The notes: generated from the letters alone by a model not told the origin. A stretch of DNA of 24,152 bases from CAYSDH01 sp964429805 (GCA_964429805.1 CAYSDH010000054.1:1-24152); one strand, 5' to 3'. Positions 15,780 through 22,943 are shown, counted from the stretch's first letter. Made by a program: numbers and translations.

Positions 15780-16991
15780 TCATTTCCCCGTCTTGTCGAT
15801 TGCTTTAATAAGGTCTATTCGTTCTCCATTTTGCATAGCGATGACGAAACAACCTTCATATCCTATCTCTCGCGCTTTTGCTTGAAGCGCTCGTGCCTTT
15901 TTATACTTACGCTCCTTACCATAAGTGTACTTATATAGGCCGTTGCTAATATAGTGATCCACGCCTTCCAGCCCTTTGAAATTGTCTGCCAATATATCCA
16001 CAGGTGTGGAAGAGGTCGCGATCTGCACTTTGTAGTATATATTGTCGTCTTCAGCCTCTTGGGGTGCATCAAACTCTATATGGTTGACAACTGCTGTCTC
16101 TTTATCCCCAGTTTCTTGAATTACGGTCTCTTTTTCTTCAGTCTCTAGCTCGTTGTAGCTGAGGCCTTCTATTTCAATTTTATAATCTCTAAATGCTTTA
16201 AAAATGGCGGTAGACATTTCTTCTTTGCCTTTTTCGCTTTGCAAGTAGTCTTCTTCCTTCTTGTTGGTCAGAAAACCAAGTTCGATCAATGCGCTAGGCA
16301 TAGTGGTGTGAGAAATCACCCAAAACGGTGCTTGCTTCACTCCCCTATCTGTGCGGCCCAGGTCATCTCTAAAGTGGTCTTGTACTTTGTCCGAAAAACT
16401 GAGGCTTTGCATTTGAAATGCATTCTGCCGCAAATTGAGCTCGATATAACTCTCTGGCGAGTATGGATCAAAGCCACCATAATTTTTCTCGTAGTCTTTT
16501 TCCTTGAGCATGGCCGCGTTTTCTTTTTGAGCAGTCTTCATGTTGGCTGCACTTTTGGCTGGGCCCATCACATAACTTCCGCAACCGTGGGCACTCTCTT
16601 TGGTAAAAGCATCGCAATGCACTGATACAAATAAGTCTACACCTGCCCTGTTGGCCATCTTGGTGCGGTGATGCAATTCATGAAAACGATCATCTGCTCT
16701 GGTGTACAGCACTTTGACATCAGGCATGGATTCACTCACCTTCTCTCCAAACTTTTTTGCCACTTCTAAGGCAATAGTCTTTTCTGTAATCTTATAACGC
16801 CCCGTGCCTAAGTTTCCTGGATCATGACCGCCATGCCCTGCATCAATCATGATGGAACGAATCTTGTTGCCCTCATACTTTTCTTCAGGGGTGAATGCCA
16901 GAGAGCAAAAGATGAACACGACAATAAGGGCTGATATCCCTCGTTCAGTCGTAGGAATAAGTCCTTGTAATATGTGTTGAGCCCGATTCAT
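15780..16991 (-). CDS. N-acetylmuramoyl-L-alanine amidase (Amidase_3) with SPOR-like C-terminus
   Basis: 403 aa. An uncleaved anchor or signal segment (about 18-33, RGISALIVVFIFCSLAF) leads to an Amidase_3 domain at 45-270. Zn ligands and catalytic residues: H53 (MIDAGHGGHDPG), E70 (ITEKTIALEVA), H125 (FVSVHCDAF) and E237 (PSALIELGFLTN). It cleaves the amide bond between MurNAc and the stem peptide during cell separation. The C-terminal 80 residues (YYKVQIATSSTPV to NGERIDLIKAI) look like a SPOR domain, which binds denuded glycan at the septum. First gene of the amidase-MCE-Fe-S-Fe-S-unknown operon, divergent from lptD. An exact -7 box (TAAATTTG) lies 45-52 nt upstream. Confidence 0.93.
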   Translation of the reverse strand: MNRAQHILQGLIPTTERGISALIVVFIFCSLAFTPEEKYEGNKIRSIMIDAGHGGHDPGNLGTGRYKITEKTIALEVAKKFGEKVSESMPDVKVLYTRADDRFHELHHRTKMANRAGVDLFVSVHCDAFTKESAHGCGSYVMGPAKSAANMKTAQKENAAMLKEKDYEKNYGGFDPYSPESYIELNLRQNAFQMQSLSFSDKVQDHFRDDLGRTDRGVKQAPFWVISHTTMPSALIELGFLTNKKEEDYLQSEKGKEEMSTAIFKAFRDYKIEIEGLSYNELETEEKETVIQETGDKETAVVNHIEFDAPQEAEDDNIYYKVQIATSSTPVDILADNFKGLEGVDHYISNGLYKYTYGKERKYKKARALQAKAREIGYEGCFVIAMQNGERIDLIKAIDKTGK

Positions 16992-17035
16992 GCTTTCTTC
17001 TTAGTTTTGACTATGTATATAAAGCGCATTTAGAA

Positions 17036-17043
17036 CAAATTTA
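17036..17043 (-). promoter_or_regulatory. Candidate -7 box for the amidase operon
   Basis: Minus strand TAAATTTG matches the Bacteroidota -7 consensus TAnnTTTG exactly, 45 nt before the amidase ATG. No TTG is found at the usual 17-23 nt upstream, so the promoter call is tentative. The divergent lptD promoter must overlap this 63-nt gap. Confidence 0.4.
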
Positions 17044-17054
17044 GTCTTTGAACA

Positions 17055-19634
17055 TTGCGTAAACTCCCCTCAAATCAGCGATTTTTCCTCTTCAATCTGT
17101 TGATATTCGCGGCTTTTAGCTTACACGCTCAAAGTGACTCGCTGAGTCTTCCTGTTGATAGTATCAATATCAGTTCCAAAGTTGACACGGTGCTTGCTCC
17201 TGCCGATGAGCCCATAGAGGAAATCATCTATTATCCAGCCACAGACAGTACGGTCTATGACATTGCAGAACAGCGAGTTAGAATGTATAATAAGGCGAAG
17301 GTGACTTATGGCAGCATCACCTTAGAGGCCGACTACATTGAGTATGACTTTGTGAATGGTCTTGTCTATGCGCATGGCGTTACGGACACCAGCGGTGCGA
17401 CTATTGGCAAACCGATATTTACAGAAGGTGGACAGGCCTTTACTATGGACACCATGAAGTACAATTTTGAGACCAAGAAAGGTGTCATCAAAGGTGTCAG
17501 AACGGATGATGGTGAGAGTTATGTCCACGCAGAAATTGCCAAAAAACAGGACAATGACCACGTGCACAATTACGGAGGAAAGTACACGACCTGTAGTAAT
17601 GAAAATCCGCACTACCACTTTAGGTTTAAAAAAATGGTGGTCATTCCTGATGATAAAATCATCACAGGACCGGCCTATATGAAAGTCGGAAAGGTGCCTT
17701 TGCCACTTGGCATCCCTTTTGGTTTTTTCCCAAACACCACCAAGCAGAAGCAGGGAATACTGGTGCCGGGTTATGGTTTCTCTGAAGGACGAGGTTACTT
17801 CCTTATAGATGGTGGATACTATGTGCCGATTAATGAATACTGGGACACCAAACTCACAGGCGACATTTACAGTAGAGGAAGCTGGGGTCTGCGAAACATT
17901 AGTCGATACAACAAGAAGTACCGATACTCTGGAAGTGCAGACATACAGTTTAACAAAACCCTAAATGGTGAGCCCGAGCTTGATGGGTTTAATAAGGTGA
18001 AGAGCTTTTTTGTGACATGGCGACACACGCAAGACGGCAAGGCAAGACCAGGTACAACATTCTCAGCCTCAGTCGAAGCGGGAACGAGCAATAACTTTAG
18101 CAATAACTACAACAGCTCGCTCAATGACTATGTGCGAAATCAGTTTTCTTCTGCCATCACTTATGGGCGAACATTTGAATCAAGCAGCTTCTCGCTGAGC
18201 GCTCGCCACAATCAAAACACGCAGTCAGGAACGTTTAATGTCACGCTGCCTCAACTGTCATATAATAGGAATAGATTTTTCATTCCCTTGTCTTTTTTAA
18301 CTGCTGACGCGATTAAAGGAAAGAAGCTCGACCAGAAGATTGGTGTGACCTACAGCAGTAATTTCAGAAACACGCTCAACACCAACGAGAGTGAACTGCG
18401 GTTTGACAATCTCGCTGATTTGGCGCGAGATGAAATGGTCAATGGTGTGCAACACACGGTCAATGTCAACTCCTCATTAAAGCTGGGCTACTTCACCCTC
18501 AATCCTCGACTCGGCATAAACCACAGATGGCACTTTAAAAAAGAACAGCGCAGTTTTGACTTCGACTCTCTGCAAACCATCACAGAAGACGTCAACGGAT
18601 TTTTTGCGACCAGCGACTGGAATTTCTCTACCGACTTACAGACAAAAATCTATGGTACGGTCACTTCTAAAAAAGGAAAAATAGAGGCCGTAAGGCACGT
18701 GATGACTCCGAGCTTCGGTTATAGCTTGGCGCCAGAGTTTAACTTTAACGAAAGCTACATAGACACAGTCAGTGTGCTGGACTACAATCCCTTTGTGGCT
18801 AGTGCATATAACCAGTCAAACACCGTGCGCAGGAGCGCCCTCACCTTTGGTTTGCAAAACAGTCTGGAGATGAAAGTGAGAACCAACTCTGACAGCACAG
18901 ATACGAGTAAGAAGCTCAAGCTGATAGAAAATTACAGAATCAGCACGAGCTATAATCTTGCTGCTGAAGAGTTTCAATTGGCCAACATAAACATGAACGC
19001 CAGAACCACGCTCTTTAAAAATGTCAGCCTGCAGTGGAATGGTGTTTTTGACCCCTATGACTCAGACTCTGTGGGCACACGTATTAACGAGCTGCGTTGG
19101 AATAACGGTAGCCCATTTTTAAGAGGAACGAGTAATGTGTTTTCGCTGTCAACCAATTTTAGTGGTGGCGAGGGAAAGAAAACGAATCCGGCTGATGCCA
19201 ATTTTACCAGCACCGATGAGATTGAAGAAGTGGAGAATAATCCGAGTCGCTTCGAGAATTTTAACATTCCTTGGAATCTGAGTTTGAGCTACAGTTACAA
19301 CATCTCTAAGCAGTACCTCAATAACGATGCTGGTGGGAGAATTGACACCACCTTAATCAGGCAGCACGGTATCTTGTTTAATGGAGGTTTTAAAGTGATG
19401 GATCGCTGGAAAATCTCATTCACCTCGGGTTATGATGTCAAAAATGAGGAGTTCACCCCTACCAACATTACATTATACTGGGATCTGCACTGCTGGCAAC
19501 TGACTGGCAACGTTGTGCCATTTGGAGTGAGAAAGAGTTATAACCTCAGCTTGGGTATTAAAGCCTCAGTGCTTCAAGACTTGAAAGTGCAGCGAAGAGG
19601 AACCTTTGACTCAGGCAACGAACTGCTGTATTGA
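17055..19634 (+). CDS. lptD: LPS-assembly outer-membrane protein LptD (OstA-like)
   Basis: 859 aa. Signal peptide MRKLPSNQRFFLFNLLIFAAFSLHAQ, cleaved after HAQ. The periplasmic OstA-like domain begins near residue 70 (YDIAEQRVRMYNKAKVTYGSITLEADYIEYD), followed by GVIKGVRTDDGESYVHAEIAKK. From about 210 a large beta-barrel domain runs to the end, with alternating aromatic strands typical of LptD. It inserts lipopolysaccharide into the outer leaflet. The start is TTG at 17055: an in-frame TGA two codons upstream rules out an earlier start, and the signal peptide needs this position. A weak start is a plausible way to limit dosage. It is divergent from the amidase/MCE operon, another envelope-building unit, and ends at a bidirectional terminator shared with rpsA. 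Confidence 0.9.
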   Translation: MRKLPSNQRFFLFNLLIFAAFSLHAQSDSLSLPVDSINISSKVDTVLAPADEPIEEIIYYPATDSTVYDIAEQRVRMYNKAKVTYGSITLEADYIEYDFVNGLVYAHGVTDTSGATIGKPIFTEGGQAFTMDTMKYNFETKKGVIKGVRTDDGESYVHAEIAKKQDNDHVHNYGGKYTTCSNENPHYHFRFKKMVVIPDDKIITGPAYMKVGKVPLPLGIPFGFFPNTTKQKQGILVPGYGFSEGRGYFLIDGGYYVPINEYWDTKLTGDIYSRGSWGLRNISRYNKKYRYSGSADIQFNKTLNGEPELDGFNKVKSFFVTWRHTQDGKARPGTTFSASVEAGTSNNFSNNYNSSLNDYVRNQFSSAITYGRTFESSSFSLSARHNQNTQSGTFNVTLPQLSYNRNRFFIPLSFLTADAIKGKKLDQKIGVTYSSNFRNTLNTNESELRFDNLADLARDEMVNGVQHTVNVNSSLKLGYFTLNPRLGINHRWHFKKEQRSFDFDSLQTITEDVNGFFATSDWNFSTDLQTKIYGTVTSKKGKIEAVRHVMTPSFGYSLAPEFNFNESYIDTVSVLDYNPFVASAYNQSNTVRRSALTFGLQNSLEMKVRTNSDSTDTSKKLKLIENYRISTSYNLAAEEFQLANINMNARTTLFKNVSLQWNGVFDPYDSDSVGTRINELRWNNGSPFLRGTSNVFSLSTNFSGGEGKKTNPADANFTSTDEIEEVENNPSRFENFNIPWNLSLSYSYNISKQYLNNDAGGRIDTTLIRQHGILFNGGFKVMDRWKISFTSGYDVKNEEFTPTNITLYWDLHCWQLTGNVVPFGVRKSYNLSLGIKASVLQDLKVQRRGTFDSGNELLY

Positions 19635-19641
19635 GCATAAA

Positions 19642-19670
19642 AAAAGGCCACCTCAATGAGGCGGCCTTTT
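19642..19670. terminator. Bidirectional intrinsic terminator between lptD and rpsA
   Basis: Stem AAAAGGCC-A-CCTC, loop AAT, GAGG-C-GGCCTTTT: 12 pairs with one A-C mismatch, flanked by A-runs on the left and T-runs on the right, so it can end both converging genes. It lies 7 nt after the lptD stop. Confidence 0.9.
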
Positions 19671-19690
19671 CACAAATAGATTTGTCAGGA

Positions 19691-21688
19691 TTAGTTTCCT
19701 TCTCCTTCCATTTTCTTCTTAAGATCAGAAAGAACATCCAAATCTCCAAGCGTTGATTTCTCTTGCTTGTCTCTAAGGTCCTTCATTACCTTACTTGTTT
19801 GCTTGTTCTCACTCGCTCTCTCTTTACCTTCTCTGTCTCTCTTAGATCTGTCATCTTCTTCAAACGTACGGAGGTGAGATACTACAATCTTCTTTCCGTT
19901 CTTATTGAAGTCAAGGACTTTGAAGTTTAGCTTCTCATCTACACGTGCAGTTGTTCCATCAGCCTTCTTGAGGTGATTTTTAGAACACACACCTTCCATA
20001 CCATACTGGAGAGCAACTTTGGCTGAGTTTCCTTCAATAGAAACAACAGTTCCTTCGTGCTCACTTCCTTGGTTGAATGTAGATTCAAACACATCCCAAG
20101 GGTTCTCCTCAAGCTGCTTGTGACCAAGACTTAGTCTTCTGTTATCTACATCGACTTCGAGTACCATTACTTCCATCTCGTCACCAACGGTGCAGAATTC
20201 TGATGGGTGCTTGATTCTCTTAGCCCAACTAAGGTCAGAGATGTGAACGAGTCCGTCAACACCTTCTTCCAACTCTACAAAGACACCGAAGTGAGTAAAG
20301 TTTCTGACTTTAGACATGTGCTTAGAGTCCACTGGGTACTTCGTCTCGATACCTGCCCATGGATCTTCATGAAGCTGCTTGATACCAAGTGACATCTTGC
20401 GCTCTTCTTTGTCAAGCGTTAAGATTTCACAATCTACCTCGTCTCCTACTGTCAAGAAGTCTTGTGCACTTCTAAGGTGCTGAGACCAGCTCATTTCAGA
20501 AACGTGGATTAGACCTTCGATACCTGGCTGCACTTCAACGAATGCTCCGTAATCTGCAAGAACGACAACACGTCCTTTCACACGGTCACCCACTTTGAGG
20601 TTTGCATCTAGCTTATCCCAAGGGTGCTCGCTGAGTTGCTTAAGGCCAAGTGCGATTCTCTTCTTCTCATCATCAAAGTCAAGAATTACAACATTTACTT
20701 TCTGGTCAAGTTCAACCACTTCTTCTGGGTGATTGATACGTCCCCAAGAAAGGTCAGTGATGTGTACAAGACCATCAACACCTCCAAGATCGATGAAGAC
20801 ACCGTATGAAGTAATGTTCTTAACGATACCCTCAAGTACTTGTCCTTTCTCCAATCCAGAAATGATCTGCTTCTTCTGCTCTTCGAGCTCCGCTTCGATC
20901 AATGCTTTGTGAGAGACAACAACGTTCTTATACTCTTGGTTAATCTTGACTACTTTGAATTCCATGTTCTTTCCAACATAAGCATCATAGTCACGTATAG
21001 GCTTCACATCAATCTGCGAACCTGGAAGGAATGCTTCAAGTCCGAATACGTCTGCAATAAGACCACCTTTTGTACGACACTTAACAAATCCAGTGATGAT
21101 TTCACCTTCATCCATCGCCTTGTTAACGGCAGTCCATGCTCCGTGTACACGGGCCATTTTGTGAGACAAGACTAGCTGACCATTCTTATCTTCTGTGCTC
21201 TCTACATATACCTTAACCTCATCGCCAATGGCTAGGTCAGGATTGTATCTGAACTCATTAATCTGGATCACACCTTCAGACTTATATCCGATGTTGATGA
21301 CCACTTCTTTCTTGGTCATGGTGACCACTTTTCCAAGAATCACTTCATGCTCAGCAATAGATGTAAGTGTTGCACTATACAACTCATCCATTCTGGTCAT
21401 GTCAGAATCAGAATAGGCTTGAACACCTTCTTCAAACTCTTCCCAGTTAAAGTCCGTTGGCGGCTCAACAGCTTTTGGCGCGACCTTTTTATTTGGGTCA
21501 ACCGGCTCTTCTGGGGTTTTCACTTCTTCTTTTGCTGCTTCCTGAACTGGCTCAGCTGCTTCTGCAACAGGTGTTGCTTCGGTAGTTGGCTCTGTGGCCT
21601 CGGCCTTGTTTTCAGGAGTTTGTGGCGATTCGGGAGATGACTCGTTTTGAGCACCTTCCGCTGCCTTGTTTTCGTTTTCTTCTGCCAT
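19691..21688 (-). CDS. rpsA: 30S ribosomal protein S1
   Basis: 665 aa from ATG 21688 (MAEENENKAAEG); a GTG four codons earlier is less likely. Six S1 (OB-fold RNA-binding) repeats start near residue 113. The best are LEGIVKNITSYGVFIDLGG...VDGLVHITDLSW, VKGRVVVLADYGAFVEVQ...IEGLIHVSEMSW and SKVRNFTHFGVFVELEEG...VDGLVHISDLSW; the sixth (HEGTVVSIEGNSAKVAL) is degenerate. The first 75 residues are an acidic Ala/Pro/Glu-rich tail, and the last 65 are charged. S1 holds mRNA on the 30S subunit, which matters in a phylum that mostly lacks Shine-Dalgarno pairing. Promoter at 21789-21819; terminator shared with lptD. Codon use is visibly more biased than neighbours, as expected for high expression. Confidence 0.97.
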   Translation of the reverse strand: MAEENENKAAEGAQNESSPESPQTPENKAEATEPTTEATPVAEAAEPVQEAAKEEVKTPEEPVDPNKKVAPKAVEPPTDFNWEEFEEGVQAYSDSDMTRMDELYSATLTSIAEHEVILGKVVTMTKKEVVINIGYKSEGVIQINEFRYNPDLAIGDEVKVYVESTEDKNGQLVLSHKMARVHGAWTAVNKAMDEGEIITGFVKCRTKGGLIADVFGLEAFLPGSQIDVKPIRDYDAYVGKNMEFKVVKINQEYKNVVVSHKALIEAELEEQKKQIISGLEKGQVLEGIVKNITSYGVFIDLGGVDGLVHITDLSWGRINHPEEVVELDQKVNVVILDFDDEKKRIALGLKQLSEHPWDKLDANLKVGDRVKGRVVVLADYGAFVEVQPGIEGLIHVSEMSWSQHLRSAQDFLTVGDEVDCEILTLDKEERKMSLGIKQLHEDPWAGIETKYPVDSKHMSKVRNFTHFGVFVELEEGVDGLVHISDLSWAKRIKHPSEFCTVGDEMEVMVLEVDVDNRRLSLGHKQLEENPWDVFESTFNQGSEHEGTVVSIEGNSAKVALQYGMEGVCSKNHLKKADGTTARVDEKLNFKVLDFNKNGKKIVVSHLRTFEEDDRSKRDREGKERASENKQTSKVMKDLRDKQEKSTLGDLDVLSDLKKKMEGEGN

Positions 21689-21788
21689 GTTGGCTTTCAC
21701 TTGTATCTCATGTAGTGTAAACGGAACCTAATGAGAGAGATTAATGTATGACTCGACCCGTTACTCGAGATTCCAATTTTTGGAGGCG

Positions 21789-21819
21789 CAAATGTAAGGC
21801 TTATTATGTCTCTACACAA
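21789..21819 (-). promoter_or_regulatory. rpsA promoter, Bacteroidota -33/-7 type
   Basis: On the minus strand TTG (21819-21817), 20 nt, then TACATTTG (21796-21789), an exact TAnnTTTG -7 box. It predicts a transcript start near 21782 and a leader of about 95 nt before the ATG at 21688. This is the clearest promoter in the window. Confidence 0.8.
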
Positions 21820-22151
21820 TATTTTTTAGGTATTCAGCACACTGACTTTCAGGGAGATATGAGCAGAATGGATGATTACCTCAAGTCATGAATAATCTGA
21901 GTCGTCTCTTGGCTTTCTCAAGCTTGGCCAATTGCACTTCATCATGTTCCTTTTGCTACCACCTGATTAAAGCCATTCAGGAGTCTACACGCAGTCCTCC
22001 TCTATCCTCTTCCCCCTGTGCTTAATCGGGTTTGAGGACAGTTGAGCGAATTACCGCTATGCTCAATTGCCTTTACAAAGGCTAGTGAAAGAACTCTGTT
22101 TTCCTGGTTTGACTCAGCGCTGTGAGTGCCTAGACTTGAAAAATCTTAGGC
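21820..22151. other. Non-coding stretch with small hairpins, no gene recognised
   Basis: No credible ORF. Short inverted repeats cluster here: CCTGA...TCAGG near 21967-21986, TTGAGC...GCTCAA (22042-22066), GCCTT-TACA-AAGGC (22069-22082) and ACTCA...TGAGT (22112-22127). There is no T-run to make any of them a terminator. It may hold the 5' part of a long rpsA leader, an unrecognised RNA, or nothing. Confidence 0.35.
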
Positions 22152-22255
22152 AAAAAAGAAACGGTCCCTATCAGGAACCGTTTCAAACCAACCAACTATT
22201 CAACTAGAATCTTCTCAATTCTGTAATTAAGACAGGACTCATTCAGGAAAGTCAC
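22152..22255 (-). ncRNA. Candidate small RNA, copy 1 of a three-copy tandem family
   Basis: Read on the minus strand from GTGACTTT (22255-22248). A variable linker is followed by hairpin AGAATT-GAGAA-GATTCT (22222-22206, one U-G wobble), the 22-nt segment identical in all three copies (22206-22185; begins TAGTTGAATAG, ends GGTTGGTTT), then a terminator stem GAAACGGTTCC-TGATA-GGGACCGTTTC (11 pairs, one wobble) and six U. Length about 104 nt. It is called an RNA because the stems keep pairing while their sequences differ between copies, and the single-stranded segment does not change. Copies 2 and 3 are at 22399 and 22579. No coding potential. Target and family unknown; the G/U-rich open segment is the natural base-pairing region. 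Confidence 0.7.
22158..22184 (-). terminator. Intrinsic terminator of small-RNA copy 1
   Basis: 11-pair stem with a 5-nt loop (TGATA), followed on the minus strand by six T (22157-22152). The wobble pair is G-U only in minus-strand RNA. Confidence 0.85.
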
Positions 22256-22398
22256 ATCCTATTTCTTAAAAAATCGTTTTCAATTGATTTACAGATACTT
22301 ATACGGCAATATATTTTTCTGGAATATGCGAATTACTCGAAAAAAAACTCCCCCTCAACCGTGCCACCCTCTTCTAAGTAGCGCATAAAAAATTGGGC

Positions 22399-22504
22399 AA
22401 AAAAAAGAAACGACCCCTTTGAGGAACCGTTTCCAAACCAACCAACTATTCAACTAGAATCTTTCGATTCTGATATTAGGACTGTCTCGATTAAAAAAAG
22501 TCAC
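22399..22504 (-). ncRNA. Candidate small RNA, copy 2 of a three-copy tandem family
   Basis: Same layout as copy 1: GTGACTTT at 22504-22497, linker, perfect hairpin AGAATC-GAAA-GATTCT (22471-22456) closed by a GNRA tetraloop, the invariant 22-nt segment (22456-22435), a terminator stem GAAACGGTTCC-TCAAA-GGGGTCGTTTC (22433-22407) and eight U. Three of the eleven terminator pairs are G-U; on the plus strand they would be A-C mismatches, so the minus strand is the transcribed one. Linker similarity to copy 1 is clear (a CCTAAT/CTTAAT stretch just before the hairpin). A shared block just upstream (TTGAAA, then ATAG a few nt before GTGAC) may be the promoter. Length about 106 nt. Confidence 0.72.
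22407..22433 (-). terminator. Intrinsic terminator of small-RNA copy 2
   Basis: 11-pair stem with three G-U wobbles, loop TCAAA, followed by eight T on the minus strand (22406-22399). Confidence 0.85.
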
Positions 22505-22578
22505 AACTATTTTCAATTTAATTTCAAATCACTGATTAACAGGCCATTAAACCTTAACGAGACCAATATTTTTGGCAT

Positions 22579-22681
22579 AAAAAAAGGATACGGTCCTAAG
22601 ACCGTATCCAAACCAACCAACTATTCAACTAAGACCGCAGAACGGCCTTGTCGTTAAGAGGTGCAATGTCCGAAAAGTCAC
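22579..22681 (-). ncRNA. Candidate small RNA, copy 3 (possible 3'-UTR-derived member)
   Basis: GTGACTTT (22681-22674) overlaps the TGA stop of the 78-aa ORF. After a linker unlike the other copies comes hairpin AAGGCCG-TTCTG-CGGTCTT (22649-22631, seven pairs with one G-U), different in sequence from the AGAATC hairpins but in the same place. Then come the invariant 22-nt segment (22631-22610) and a perfect terminator stem GGATACGGTC-TTAG-GACCGTATCC (22609-22586) with seven U. Length about 103 nt. It may be the processed 3' end of the upstream mRNA or have its own promoter inside that ORF. It is the most diverged copy, which makes the unchanged 22 nt the more striking. Confidence 0.68.
22586..22609 (-). 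terminator. Intrinsic terminator of copy 3 and of the 78-aa gene
   Basis: Perfect 10-pair stem, loop TTAG, followed by seven T on the minus strand (22585-22579). Confidence 0.9.
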
Positions 22682-22914
22682 CAAGAGTGACAAGTAAATT
22701 TAGATTTAGGTATAATGTATTGACCTTGAGGGTCTTGCACCATCAAATAGAACTCTTGGCACATGTAATTGACAGATTTGTCAAATAATTTTCCTTCAAG
22801 ATGGCATTCCCAAGCACTCAGTGCCAGCTTTTTAACGACTCTCCAAGAATACGTATTGAAGCCCTGAGGGCGAGAAAATGAATCGATGTAACGTTTTGCT
22901 TCTGATAGTGTCAT
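22678..22914 (-). CDS. Hypothetical 78-aa protein
   Basis: Unrecognised. The sequence begins MTLSEAKRYIDSFSRPQGFNTYSW and has a mixed, soluble composition with four aromatic-rich stretches, two internal cysteines and one near the end (CHSW). No signal peptide, membrane helix or metal motif is evident. It looks like a compact folded protein rather than random translation, but it is short. It lies 58 nt after the WYL regulator on the same strand. The start codon sits directly behind a perfect 8-bp inverted repeat (22917-22943) whose 3' arm contains AGGAG, and the stop overlaps the first conserved bases of small-RNA copy 3. Whether it is translated needs expression data. Confidence 0.55.
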   Translation of the reverse strand: MTLSEAKRYIDSFSRPQGFNTYSWRVVKKLALSAWECHLEGKLFDKSVNYMCQEFYLMVQDPQGQYIIPKSKFTCHSW

Positions 22915-22916
22915 AT

Positions 22917-22943
22917 CTCCTGTTTTTTTTGATTGAACAGGAG
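22917..22943 (-). promoter_or_regulatory. Inverted repeat abutting the start of the 78-aa ORF
   Basis: Minus strand CTCCTGTT, 11-nt loop, AACAGGAG, then AT and the ATG. Eight perfect pairs would fold the bases next to the start codon. The arm contains an AGGAG, rare for this phylum, so it could act as a translational switch. A dimeric-repressor operator is the alternative; the WYL regulator is encoded next door. Confidence 0.45.

Noticed and set aside
16239..16625. 128-aa plus-strand ORF
   Set aside because: Antisense to the amidase catalytic domain.
21820..22151. Known RNA genes (RNase P, 6S, tmRNA, SRP RNA, tRNA)
   Set aside because: None of the conserved cores I would expect (for example GAGGAAAGTCC of RNase P or GGAAGGTAGCA of SRP RNA) is present.
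22152..22681. Three direct repeats read as a CRISPR array
   Set aside because: Spacing is irregular (247 and 180 nt), repeats include terminators with different stems, and no cas gene is present.
22152..22681. Repeats as a mobile element or REP/MITE family
   Set aside because: All copies share one orientation, have no terminal inverted repeats or target-site duplications, and structure is better conserved than sequence outside the 22 nt. Genome-wide copy number could still revive this.
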